NCBI GenBank assembly: GCA_963971405.1 | Contig: OZ020491.1 | Coordinates: 21,694,855 to 21,758,854, forward strand | Length of the DNA stretch: 64,000 nucleotides | From: Psococerastis gibbosa | Lineage: Eukaryota > Arthropoda > Insecta > Psocodea > Psocidae | Direction of reading: 5' to 3' | In this document: piece by piece, positions 12,901 through 27,000 of the stretch | Numbering within the stretch: position 1 is the first letter of the stretch | How the letters are laid out: every line of letters starts with the position of its first letter | Program-made: the position numbers and the translations under genes | The notes under the pieces: generated by a model | Databases searched by the model: none | Told to the model about the DNA's origin: nothing | Seen by the model: the letters and a program-made list of their open reading frames with translations, nothing else

Positions 12901-15900
12901 TTTTAGTGACCACGAAGATATACGGATGTGAAGTACGAAGGAGGCACCATTTGGAGCGTCAGTCAGATGGCAATTATGACCCCAAAGAATATGATGAACA
13001 TCCGGAGCGGTACATCTCAACATTTAGTAAAAAGGTAAGCCACGCGAGGTGGTTTAGAATTTAGGTGGCGGCATATACTATTGTTTATTTGCACTAATGT
13101 AAGATTTTGAGTGTTTCTACTTAGTAACTATTGGCTGCACCACGTGCTAGTAGTAGTATGGCAGGACACAGTCCCAGGCCACGAACAGTTCACTTAGTGT
13201 GTAGTAGTAATGTTCGTCGGGTTAATAATGACTTAGGCCTCATATTTGGGCCCATAGAGCGACCCCGACTTGACTGCCCTATGCCAGCCCATAGGACAGG
13301 GGGCCTCCTGATTATAGTGGATTCCGAACCACTTGGGAAACACAGTGAAGTCACACGATTAGTTCGGAGGTGACCAAGACAAGTCCTACCATGTTTCCCT
13401 AATAATAATAATAATAATAATAAATCCGTGTAATTTCTTTACATTTTTTCTCGGTACATATATAAAGTAGTGCCCCCTCATGCCATGGGCGTGCGAGGGT
13501 AGCACTAAACTAAGACTGCGGTATTATATATATTTACTTAGATTATTAAGAATAAAATATTATTAAAATTAAAAAATTAGAAACAAACAATTACTCATTA
13601 CAACTATTGTAATTTGTCGTCGCATTACTATTGTAATTTGTCCAGTTCCTTCCTCGTCCATATTCTAATGATTGTCTTGTAAATAGCTGTTCTTGTGTTC
13701 TTGTCAGTGTTGTCGTTGTCTACTGTGGGATACTCGTGTTTGTTAGAGTGTAAGTCCTTAGTGAGTAAGTTGTACAGGGTCGTTGCCTTATATCGTAATG
13801 ATCGTCTTGAGTTTGTCAGGTTCCAGTGGGGAAGGGGGAGAGTATGGTAGGCTGTTGATCTTGTTGTGTGTTGTCTTGCATTATTACGTGTGTTTATTGT
13901 TGCAATATGTTTTGTGGTAAACATTAGCAAATTTTTATTGTATATGAGGTTTATGGGCAGCAGTTTATTCATTTTATATATTGTGTTTGAGTGTGACCAT
14001 CTATGGCTTCTTGTGAGAGTTTTTACTGTATAATTTTGTGCCGTTCGTAATGGTTGAATATGGGTCGCTGCTGCTCCCCCCCATATGCCTATGCAGTAAC
14101 TTAGTTTGGCTTGGTACCATGCTTTATATAGAGTGATTAACGCTGATTGTGGGAAAAACCGCCGTAGATTGTATAATATGTAGCTGATAGATCGGAGGTT
14201 TTTTTGTAATTTATCAATGTGTGGTTTCCATGTCAACTTGTTGTCTATGGTGATACCCAAGTACTTGATTTCGTTTATTTCCTCAATTATTTGGCCATTA
14301 TATATCAGATTTCTATTTACACTGTTGGTTTGTCGGTAGCTGGGGTACATGACCTTGGTCTTTTTTAGATTAGGTATTAGTTTATGTTGTTTTATCCAGG
14401 TCATGACTTTTTTTGTATCATTTTCGATTTCTTGTTGGAGTCTTTCGCTATCAGGGGCTCTCACCACGATACCTATATCGTCTGCAAAGGTGACCATCTT
14501 TGATTTAATAGGAATATTTGATAGTTGGTTTGTATAAATCAAAAAAATTAGGGGGCCTAATCCACTCCCTTGAAATATTCCATGCTTAATTGGCAATGGT
14601 GAGCTATTTGCGGTACCTTTAGGGCTGGTTATTTGCACTATTTGCCTTCTGTCCGAAAAATATGACCGAAACCACTCTAATAGCGATCCATTAATTCCCA
14701 AGCATTTTAGTTTCTCCACTGCAATCGAATGGTTGACTACGTCAAAACATTTAGATAGGTCGATTTGAACCGTAGCCACCCTCTCACCCCTCTCCAGCCC
14801 TTCGATCATTGCGTCGATCAGTTCGAAGATAGCATTTTCTGTACTTACTCCTGCTCGAAACCCGAATTGATTAGGAGATAGGTAGTTGGTCGAATCTAAA
14901 TATTTTAAAATTCGCGTTTGTACACAAGTTTCGAGTAGTTTCCCTATCGCCGGTTGGACATGGACCGGCCTGTACTGAGAGGCCTGCGAAGCATCTCCGT
15001 CTTTATATATCGGGACTATTTTGCTAACTTTGAGTGCTGTTGGATACCGACCTATACGGAGGGAGAGGTCAAATAGGTGGTGAAGCGGGCGGAGCAGTGG
15101 TTCCTGACAGTCCTTAAGTAATTCGCAAGAAATTCCGTCATAGCCACGGGATTTTTTCCTTTTTAGTTTTATGAATGCTCTCTCCACTTCTTGTATGGAG
15201 AGATGTGGGGAAAACATTGACGATGGCTCTTTTATAAGGTGAGGGATGGGCATGCATTCAGTGATTCCATTTTCTTTCAATAGGCTTTCAGCGATACTCG
15301 CATAGTAAGAATTGAAATAATCTGCCACTTGCTTTTCATGTCCCTCCGTGTTAATTTTTTCCCCTTCTATGTTCACTGAATTTATGTAACTTTTCTTTTC
15401 GGGTTTTACCACTGAGTTTGCTATTTGCCAGAATTCTTTAGGTGTTTTTGCCCCTTGAAATTTCTCAAAATAATACTGCTCTTTGGTGGTTTTAATTTTA
15501 TGTTTTAACCTTGCATTAGTAGATTTTAATTCCTCTTGTAGTTGTTGGTTAAAAGGGTTGCGAGCACTTAGTTTATACAGTTTGTTCTTTTTGTTACATA
15601 GACTTATTAGTTCATGTGTGATCCATTCTTTTCTTTTTCTATTTTTACTAGTTATTGTCTTAGTCTCAGTAGATTTTAAGGTAGCCCTTGTTATTTCTTT
15701 CTCTATTATTGAGTAGGCTACATCAACATCGTCTGTGCTGTATAACCCTACGGCCTCCCAATCAACTTGACATAAGTGGTAATTAACCATTCGGTTATCC
15801 CAGAACGTAATAGATTTATTCGATTTCGTGGCTGCAGGAGTTGCTGTACTTTGCATAGAAATAGATAGGCACATATGATCACTAATTCCCACGTCAAGAC

Positions 15901-18900
15901 ATGATGCCGAAATAGTCAGTGATTGGGCAAGTGTGTTTCTTACAAATATATGGTCTATTGTAGTAGCTGTTGTTTCTGTTACTCGAGTTGGGCAATTTAT
16001 GAATGACTTAAATCCCTGTGCTGAAAGGTAGTTTATATATTGGGTTGTATTTGGACAGTGGTCATCGTTTAAGTCTTGGTTTATGTCTCCTATTAGTACG
16101 TCAAAGGAGGTGTTATGTGAAGACAATAATCCATCAAGTACGTTAATAAATCTTGTTACCTTCGAGTTAATATTTCGATAGGAACAAAGTATGCGAAAAA
16201 TGTCGTTCCCCAATTTAATATTTATGAGGAGGCTCTCATGTTCCTTATTTCCTAATGATGCTATAATCTTATAGTCTAAGTCCTGACGAATAAATAACGC
16301 CACTCCCCCTGACCTTCCCCATGACCTTTCTCGCAAGACACCGGTATACCCTGGTAATTTAAATATATTGAATTCTTTTTCTCCGACCCAGGACTCACTA
16401 ACAACAATTAACTGATAGTCGTTATTTTTACACATTTCAGAAGACAATAAAACTGTTAATTTGTCAAAACTTTTGCGTAGTGATCGCGCATTGCAATAGA
16501 AAATATTTAGCTTCATGAAGGTAGTTTAGGAACATGTTGATACATTTGTACGGTAATTTAGCCTACTCTCCTAAGTCGTAATGTTAGTGGTGGTGGTCGC
16601 CATTGTAGTAGTAGCATCAGCAGCGTCAGCATCTGTCAGCCTACCGGCACTGTGCACACGACCAAGTTATCTGCATCTTTGAACCTGCTCTGGTCCGCTG
16701 GATTCAACTTGGTAAGGCGGCCGGCTAAGGAACCGGTCCGAGTTAACTCGAACATGCTTTGCAATTTATCAATTAGTAGATAGAGAAAATAAGTAATTTC
16801 ATGGTAAATAATTTTCATTATTGTTAATTTTCGGACATCTCGGGAGGGGGGGGGGGGTTTGTCCACCTGACGTCACTGGAGGTGAAGTAAATTCTAGATA
16901 GGTCAGACATTACATTACCACACAGCAATAGTGGCAGGGCACGCAATGCATTTGAGCGTGAATTTTCATTTTTTTCAAAAAAAAATTTTTTGCACAAAAC
17001 CACATAGTTTTTTGGGAAGGCAACCTGTCCGGTTTCGTTACTCAAGTTAATACCTCAAACATGCCTGAAGGTAGAAATCATCAATAGAAAGGTTTCGCAG
17101 AAAAATTATTATTTAGTCATTTTTCATTAAAATTTAGTTATTTTTTTTTTACCCCCAGAAGCAAACTATGAAGGGGCAAGCGATCCCCCGCATTTTGTTA
17201 ACATTGATAACGACTACAATATATGTGAATTTAAAAAAAATCGTTGGAGCCGTTTTTGAGAAATAATTTTTTTAGACGTTTTTTTTTAGTTTTTTGAGAA
17301 TAACCCCCCCCCCCAAATTGAGTAAGTCCAAAATATAAAAAAATGATCTCGAGGTATGATTTTTGTGAACCTACATGCCAAATTTCATCAAAATCGACCG
17401 TGTAGTTTGCCGGAAATTGATGAACAGACAGACAGACAGAGCGACAGACAGAGCGACAGACAGACAGACATTTCGTAAAATCCAATTTTTTGGGTTCCTG
17501 GGACCTCAAAACGTGTAAATCCGTCAAAATATCGGAATCGAAAATTTGGACCATCACAAATTTTTCCTTATACTATAAGTTGGATAGCAAAAAGCACACC
17601 TAGTGAGAGATCCTGGACGTGCATTGTAATATTTGGGAATTACATGATTATTATTATTATTGGTATACAGTATGTACTTTTGAGAAGCGCATAATTGGTT
17701 GAGGCTCAATTTCTTTGAAGAAAAATAAATTAAACATAAAAGCGCGTGGCATACTAGGTACTGTATAAAAAGACGACATTATGCGGGAATATCGAACTGA
17801 CAGTTTTTGATATCCTAATTACATTCCTCGTCAGGAAATATTAATTCTATGCACAGATCCCTCTCTTTCAAATTCCCAGAGTTTTGGAAAAAGATGAATA
17901 ACTTTTGGTGACAGCGCTATACAAGAATTAAATTTAAAAAATACTTTTTCTTGCTTTAATCGCAGAACATTAAGAGTGTACAGCCCGTAGGAAAGTGGCA
18001 ACCCGAAATTTATTACTTTTTATTTTTTATTTAATTAACTAAGCATGTTATTAAAGATTTGGCTAATCAAAGTTGTAGAAGACTACTTCATGCATCATAT
18101 TATAAGATATTTTTAATTTTCGAAATTGTAGGTTTTTCATAAACATGCAAATATTTTATAATTAATGTTTATAAAATATTTGCATGTTTACGAAAAAACT
18201 ACAGTTTCGAAAATTAAGGCTGAGTGTTCAAAATGTTTTGTAAACAAGAAATTATCGTAATTTTTGGACGAAAGCCACAAAGATACAAAAGGGAACAGAT
18301 AAAAAAATCTTAAAAGATACGAGCTTCCTGTGAAAGTTGTCTATTTCCCTTACAGACTTACAACTGTGCTACAAAATCGCTTTAAGGCTCTTTATCCAAT
18401 TTTTCTAAGGTAATAATATTTTAGTTTAGAAAATATAAGCTTCCTGCGATAACTTGGATTTTTTATGAGTTGTTTATCTGTTCACTTTGTTATCTTTGTA
18501 TCTGCGGAATGAGCAATAAATTATTTTCGTCATTAAATCAGCAAAATTCTTTTTTACAAAACATTTTGAACACTCAGCCTTAAAAATATCTTATAATATG
18601 ACGCATGAAGTAGTCTCATATAACTTTGATGAGCCACATCTTTAATAACATGCTGGTTAAATAAAAAATAAAAAGTAATACATTTTGGGCTGCCAATTTC
18701 CTACGGGGTGTACACTCTTAACATTAAAAGCGGAAAATTACAATATTAGGCCTAATACTGATATTGAACGCAGAGTTCTTTGGGATTTTATATTCAATGA
18801 CATTATGCTACTTAGTATGTGTTTGTTGTAGGTTCGAGTCCCACACTTGCTACATTTTCTGGCCATGTTTCGGAGGGCATGTAAAGCAGGCGGTCTTGGG

Positions 18901-21900
18901 CCTTCCTAGTTGAGTGTAAGAGAGGGCTTTACAGCCGTAACTCCGCTAAGTCGACTTAGTAATAGAACAAAAAAAGTCAATCCTTATGTGATTAAACATT
19001 AAAATGATTAATTCGGAAATGTAAACATTGGGGATTAGGCTACAATAGTAATATAGAGTAAGACCGGCCGCCATACCAAGTTGAATCCAGAGGACCAGAG
19101 CAGGTTCAAAGCTGCAGATAACTTGGTCGTGTGCACAGTGCCGGTAGGGAAACATGGTAGGACTTGTCCTGGTCACCTCCGAACTAATTGTGTGACTTCA
19201 CTGTGTTTCCCAAGTGGTTCGGAATCCACTATAATCAGGAGGTCCACTGTCCTATGAGCTAGCATAGGACAGTCAAGTCGGGGTCACTCTATGGGCCCAA
19301 ATGAGGCCTAAGTCGTTATTAACCCGACGAACACTACTACTACTAATATAGAGTAAAATGTCTCATAAACTAAATTCGTGGCAAATTGAAATTAAACTTA
19401 AAAACTTACTGTAGCCTACCTATACATAATTAGAGCTATTGCGTCAAAACGTCTTCGATCAAAACAACTTGGAAACGGCATAGATAGCTCAAAAATGATT
19501 TTTATGTGACTAAGCCTGAGATTCCCCTGCATTCTTCATATACAGTATATAAAGCATTTTGAACGGGAGGGGGTTGGTTTAGGCTCAGGCCATAGGGGGC
19601 CACGAAATGGAAAGTTGTGAGGAAATTTTTGAAAATAGTTCGCCGTCTCAATAGGTAGATGAATGTCCTTAAAAGTTTGTCTGTACCTTATTCATTGCTA
19701 TACTATAATTTGTAGATGTAAATTAACATTAATGCCTTTAATTGCTGCAGATAGCACCTTACGCATCTGTAATTATTAATGGAATTTACTGGGCTGTCAA
19801 TTCACCAAAACTTCTAACCATTCCCGACGCTAAATCGCTACTGAGACCTGCGTACACCCCTTGGCTCCCATCGTCGGTCGGTAAGTACCTACTTAATACC
19901 TCAGAAGGGAAATGAAATGAAATGAAAACGAATTTATTGCAAATGAACAAAAGGCGAACAATAAGACTATAAAGTCTTGTTTTCATGCTCACCTCAGACA
20001 AAATAATATTACTATAGTCTTTTTCTGTTCTGATGAATGAATGAATGAAAGAATTAATTAATTAATAAAATGTACGCCCTATTGTCAACGTACACAATAT
20101 AAGTACATGGAAATAGATTGAGCACTAAGTACACACAGTGTTACTCAATGACAATAACATTAATTTTATAAATAATACATTATACAGTACAGTACAGTAC
20201 AGTAAAAATCATAGGATAATGTGGTTAAAAATAATAATAATATTTGCTATACTATTATAAACATATCTAATATTAGTTGTATAGAGCTGATACCAGTAAA
20301 GGGCTGCGTGAATAAAGTCCAAAGCGATTAAACTTCAGTCAGCTGCCAGTAGCCGATACGTACCCGTTTCACTGTTGGCAACTAACTGACATTTGCCTTA
20401 TTGGACGTGAATTAGTCTTGATTCAAACATTTTATTCAAGATTATGGACTGTGTTATAGTCCACGCAAAATGAGAAAAGTATGGACATGGAATGTTTTGA
20501 TCCTGTGCAACACTGTAAAAATATTCTTTGCACAATTTTTGTTATGCCTTGCATCCAATGCAACAAGGTAACACAAAATGGTACAAGAAATATTTTTACA
20601 GTGTTCCACAGGATCAAAACATTTATATGAAAAAAAAAATCCCTTTCGGCTCTGGCCGATCAAGTGTAGGGAGATTCCATGCAAGCGCAGAATCCCTCTT
20701 TCCTCTATGCTACACAAGGCCGTAGTCAGGAATTTTTTTCGGGGGGGGGGGGTGTTAGAAATTTCATAGGATATTACATAGTCGTTTTTATTTTTCCTCT
20801 CAAAATCCGATTCTATGTATATCAAGCCATTTCATTTCAGGGGGGGGGGGGGGTTGAACCCCCATGAACCCCCCTTGGCTACGGGCTTGATGCTACCTAC
20901 GCTATGTATTAGACACTTGTAATAAAAAATAAAAAATAGGCCTACTTAAGTCATTTCCGACCACAACATCAACACACAAAACACACTTGTGTTCCAAATT
21001 TCGAACCGTTGATTTGTCGTAAAGAGGGTTGATTACCATTATCGCATATATTAGTACGGGCTTTCAGTCAAATTTTATTTAATTCCTCTGCGACCACTAT
21101 TAATTGTGATATGAATTATATAAGGTTTTAATCGGCCGCCATCTTGGAACGAAATAGTGGATCTAGCTAGTTAACGAACACGATGAAGACATTTGTATGA
21201 TCAATTTTTGGGACAAGTTTCATCATAATAGCTACGGAAGTTCCAGTGTTTCCTAAAATCGATATACATCGTACATATACAGTGTAAAATATAACATTTT
21301 GAACGTTTTAGACCCAGGGGGTCATGAAATGAAAAGTTGTGAAGACATTTTCCGGAAGTGGAACATTGGTCGCCGTCTCAATAGGTAGATGAATCTCCCT
21401 AAAATCCCAGGAGGCAATTTTGGTTTCAAGTAGCGTCGGATACAGGGTAGAAACTAACGAAATAAGCCTGCAAAATCGCGAGATTGTATTGGGGGAAAAA
21501 AAATGTTTTTCCTCTGCTCTACTCAGGGGGGCAGGGGGAAGGGTTGCTGCCCCCCCCCCAAAAAAATGTTTTTTGGCAAATCTATTGTAAATTAATTTAT
21601 TACGCTCTGATTTAATCGGTCCTACATATATTTTATATATTTTTCCTATTTTGACACACAACTACCCCCCCCCCTCAAAAAAAAATGGGCTGCATCCGTC
21701 CCTGGCTCTACTGCAGGCATGGCCGTGCCCAGAAGGGTGGTCCATGGAAATTAATTTTTGTATGTAAACCTGTATGGTTTGAAAAATTTATTTATTAATA
21801 AATTAATTGAAAAAAAAATTGGACCCCCCCCCCCCCGAAATCCAAACCTGAGCACGGCCATGAATGCAGGCTAAAAGTACACCAATTTACATAACTTCTT

Positions 21901-23756
21901 CTTTCTCTCTTATATTTTAGGCTCCCCCTCTCTCCCCCACAGAATGCTGGGCATTTGCGACATTTCCGCCGATCCTGGTGGTTCCATTGAATTTATGAAT
22001 GAATGCACCACTATTGACACGCCCTTCTGCCTATACGATGCTGACAGAAACAAGGACACAAAGAGGTACGAAAAATAGTAGAATTTACAGTGGGTAGCTC
22101 GGCGTGGAATACTAAAACAATGTACTGTTACCTTCATTAATTGTTAAGGGTTTGTCCATTAATCATGATGTTTTTATAAAACATTTTTTAACCCCTCCCT
22201 CCCCCTTGGTTTAAGACTACCCCCCTCCTCCCACCAAAAATCATGTGTATTTTTTAGTACATACAAAGAATCTTAAAATTTTTATAATATTGTTTTTAAA
22301 TACAGGTATAAAGTATAATCTAATTTTCTTTTAGAAAATTAAGGACCATGATAAAAATATCTAGACAGCGCGACGCGCGAGGACTTCGTCAAGGGCATAC
22401 TACACATTGCTTTTCGGTTTAGAAATCACGCGTTTGACGGAAAAATAAATACACGTGATATCTTACTATACCCCCTCCCTCCTTGTGATATTTCGTGATT
22501 TTTGCCGAACCCCCTTTCGAACATCACGTAATTAATGGACGGAATTAATTACTAACTTGGATTTTAAGTAAAAAAGGCATTGGTTTGGGAATAAATTGTA
22601 GGATCAGGTGGAAGGCTTTAAAAAGTCGAATTAAAAAAAAAAAAATAGATTTAGTTGTTAATGACAAGAAACCCAGTCTTTCAAATATTTCTTTTTCCGT
22701 GTACGTATTACCACCTTCTTCTAGCATCTTTTTCTTTCTTTCTTTTCCTTGTCCAGTATTCCCTGGACAAGGAGCATATATTACAAAAATACAATACATA
22801 ATAATACCATCCCGCATCCCCAAGCTAGCGCTTATTTGGGACAAAAGACTCATACAGTGCTGCTAAACAAGGCTTAATCATTTATTTTTGTTATTTATTT
22901 ATAATGTTTATTTTATTTTTATTTTATTTTAACTTGTTATTTTAATGTCAGTTTTTATTATTATTATTAACTCCCATTGACCAGCCATCTTTTTATACCC
23001 GCTTTTAACTCACCCATCTGTTAAAATTTTTTCATTTGTGGAGGAAGTTCATGTAAATAATAATAGTTTCTTTATTGTACTAGGCTCCTCTGGCGGAATT
23101 AGGGCCTTCGGGCCCTTTCTTACACTCAGAGGGCTAGCTAAATAGTGTTACAAAGGTACAATATTATTACTAATATAACACTAAAGTGCAGAGACATTCA
23201 CACATGGACAAGGGTGGGGGTCTAACACCTTCTTCCATTGTATTATAATTTATAGGGTATTACAATGCGACTTACTGCCTTCTTCCGCCGGACCCTTCAA
23301 TTAGGTTTTGGAGAATATTTTATACGTGCATGGTTGCATAATCACTAACCTGAAGGAAATTATGTCATGATGAGTCAACACGCAAAATATAAATGTTTAA
23401 CTTAAATTTTGTTACATTAAATAACAAAGTTGAACATCCTGATTATTATCATCCAAATGAAAACTATAATACGTAGTCCTAACAGCTTGAGCAACAAATT
23501 CGACTATTCCTATTGCAGTCTTCTGCTTCTACTTCTTATTCAGGCTCTACAGCCCTTGATGGGCTATGGCCTGCACGGCAACACTCCTCCAGTCATCTCG
23601 GTTTTGTACAACGCTACACCATCTACGTACTCCCAGCTCGCAAAGATCGGTTTCAAAGTCATTTACCCTTCAATAGTCTTCGGGGACGTCCCGCCAGGCG
23701 TCTTCCTATCATGAACATATCATTGCTTTGAACATCTTGCTCAGTATATCCTACAA

Positions 23757-23798
<42 letters not shown>

Positions 23799-23813
23799 CA
23801 GCAGTAGTAGTAA

Positions 23814-23846
<33 letters not shown>

Positions 23847-23850
23847 CAGC

Positions 23851-23889
<39 letters not shown>

Positions 23890-24048
23890 TTTGTACAACG
23901 CTACACCATCTACGTACTCCCAGCTCGCGAAGATCGGTTTCAAAGTCATGTATCCTTCAATAGTTTTCGGGGACGTCCCGCCAGTCGTCTTCCTATCATG
24001 AACATATCATTGCTTTGAACATCTTGCTCAGTATATCCTACAATAGCA

Positions 24049-24084
<36 letters not shown>

Positions 24085-27000
24085 GTAGCACAGTAGTAGT
24101 AGCAGCAGCAGTAGTAGTAGTAGTAGTAGTAGCAGTAGTAGCAGCAGTAGTAGTAGTAGTAGTAGTAGTACAAAAATAAATATTGGTGTAGGGCTAATCA
24201 CATATTTAAAAAGTGGAAGACTCAGCTATCATGTTAAATTCGAAATTAAAAGAAAATAAACTCAATTAAGAAATAGTCTACAATTTTAAATTTTGTCCTT
24301 TTTGTGCTTACATTTTTTTTAATTTTGCATTGCAGTTTCAAAGGTCCAGGTGTGTTGGTATGCTCCATAGACAACATGCCCACGCAACTACCCCGAGAGT
24401 CTACTGACTCCTTCGGAGAACTTTTATATCCCTACAGCTTTGACATCATTCAAAGTGATGCCACTCGACCTCTAGACGAGGAGAATTTTTGTTCAGGAGT
24501 TCATGGGGTAAGAATAGCAACCTTGGGTTCTTCTTCTATAGTTTTAATCTACCGATTGGTTTGCAGGAAATCTTTCCACCTCCTTCTGCACTCCTCCCTG
24601 TCTTGGGCCGTTCTCTTGAGTTCCAAGTAGGTTACGCATGTCATATCTATCTTGAGGTCTTCTGCTTACGCCTTCCTTGGTCGCCCTCTTGCATTGGTGC
24701 CTTCGATTGTGCCTTCTATTACCTACTAACTATAACCTTTTTTTTTTTTTTTATTTAATTGGGGTACAGGTGTTACCTGTGTGCACTTAAGCCTATTTGG
24801 CCTATTGTGCCCCTACAACAAAGTATATACATCACTTCTACATCTCTTCCTCGAGAACTATTTAGAATTAGATTTAGAAGTTGTAGGTCTTTTACATGTA
24901 ACTGCAAGCTTCCCGAGCATGCTGCTTTTCTTCGTGCGATTGTATCGCAATGAAGGAGGATGTGCTTGAGGTCCTCCACTCCTTCATTGCAGAATCTGCA
25001 AGACTGTAGTTGTATCCCCAAGAGACTTCAGATATATAACCCTAAGACCAAAGACGCCACCTTGGGTTATATCTTCTTCTGAGGTCAAAATCTCAACGAT
25101 TGGTTAGCAGCAACAATCTGCATATCATCCTCCAGGTCTTCCGCTTCCCTCTTCAGCTCTTGGTACATTCGACTTCTCGTCACGTGGTCCCTTCATCTGA
25201 TCCGAAGCATCCTTCAGTAACGCCGCATTTCAAACGCTTCAAACATCTTCAGTTCATTATCTGCTATAGTCCACGTTTCACATCCTTATAATAAAAAACT
25301 CCATACGCAGATTTTAAGGAACTTCTTCTTCTTCTAATGCCTCTTCTATTGAAGATTGGCAATCATCATGTCAATTGCAGTCATTATTGCTGCCAGTTCT
25401 TTATCTGCTATTGTCCCCGTTTCACATCCTTATAATAAAAAACTCCATACGCAGATTTTAAGGAACTTCTTCTTCTTCTAATGCCTCTTCTATTGAAGAT
25501 TGGCAATCATCATGTCAATTGCAGTCATTATTGCTGCCAGTTCTTTATCTGCTATTGTCCCCGTTTCACATCCTTATAATAAAAAACTCCATACGCAGAT
25601 TTTAAGGAACTTCTTCTTCTTCTAATGCCTCTTCTATTGAAGATTGGCAATCATCATGTCAATTGCAGTCATTATTGCTGCCAGTTCTTTATCTGCTATA
25701 GTCCACGTTTCACATCCTTATAATAAAAAACTCCATACGCAGATTTTAAGGAACTTCTTCTTCTTCTAATGCCTCTTCTATTGAAGATTGGCAATCATCA
25801 TGTCAATTGCAGTCATTATTGCTGCCAGTTCTTTATCTGCTATTGTCCCCGTTTCACATCCTTATAATAAAAAACTCCATACGCAGATTTTAAGGAACTT
25901 CTTCTTCTTCTAATGCCTCTTCTATTGAAGATTGGCAATCATCATGTCAATTGCAGTCATTATTGCTGCCAGTTCTTTATCTGCTATTGTCCCCGTTTCA
26001 CATCCTTATAATAAAAAACTCCATACGCAGATTTTAAGGAACTTCTTCTTCTTCTAATGCCTCTTCTATTGAAGATTGGCAATCATCATGTCAATTGCAG
26101 TCATTATTGCTGCCAGTTCTTTATCTGCTATTGTCCCCGTTTCACATCCTTATAATAAAAAACTCCATACGCAGATTTTAAGGAACTTCTTCTTCTTCTA
26201 ATGCCTCTTCTATTGAAGATTGGCAATCATCATGTCAATTGCAGTCATTATTGCTGCCAGTTCTTTATCTGCTATTGTCCCCGTTTCACATCCTTATAAT
26301 AAAAAACTCCATACGCAGATTTTAAGGAACTTCTTCTTCTTCTAATGCCTCTTCTATTGAAGATTGGCAATCATCATGTCAATTGCAGTCATGATTGCCA
26401 GCACAGTGAATTGTAATTATTAATATTTTATAATAATAATTATTATTTTCCGTTGCCGTTTGCATCCTTATGCCGTTGACTCTTCATTGAGTTCCTCTGC
26501 CGTAGAGAACAGTTTCATAACCCCAGGACAGAAGAGTGACCTGCAAAGAAAAGACTGTGTTTTTCGCTTATCCCGGCTCAAACTCGGTCCCGTATCTGTT
26601 CATTCACCATCCTCACCACGAGGAAGTGCAGATTAGAGATTTTCAGGTCTTCGCCTTGAGACCATAAGGTATTACTCACAAGCTTTGAAGACATTTTAAG
26701 CAACTGCTACAGTATAGATTGTCCCAAAAGAGACAACAGTAAAATGAAGGAAGATATGGCATCGTTTTTATCCTTACAGCTTCGACACTGAATGGTATAC
26801 CTACAGTTGGGCCTATAGGCTACAGCCCATAGATATCCAGTATTTACGTATTTTTGTCTGTTTTTAAGCGAAGGCGTCAGTGAATAACAGAAACTTACTA
26901 ATTATTTAAATAGTTATCATGTGACTAAATAGTTATTGTATGCAATGAGTACGTACATTGTAGCCTATGATGTGGTAATAGTATTTTTTTTTTGTCAGGC

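Noticed and set aside
17404..17470. GACA-rich patches suggestive of a CRISPR or satellite array
   Set aside because: They are the simple-repeat segment inside family A copies, not regularly spaced direct repeats with spacers.
23728..24173. Poly-Ser, poly-Thr and poly-Tyr/Cys open frames
   Set aside because: They are translations of AGT/AGC microsatellites in several frames on both strands.
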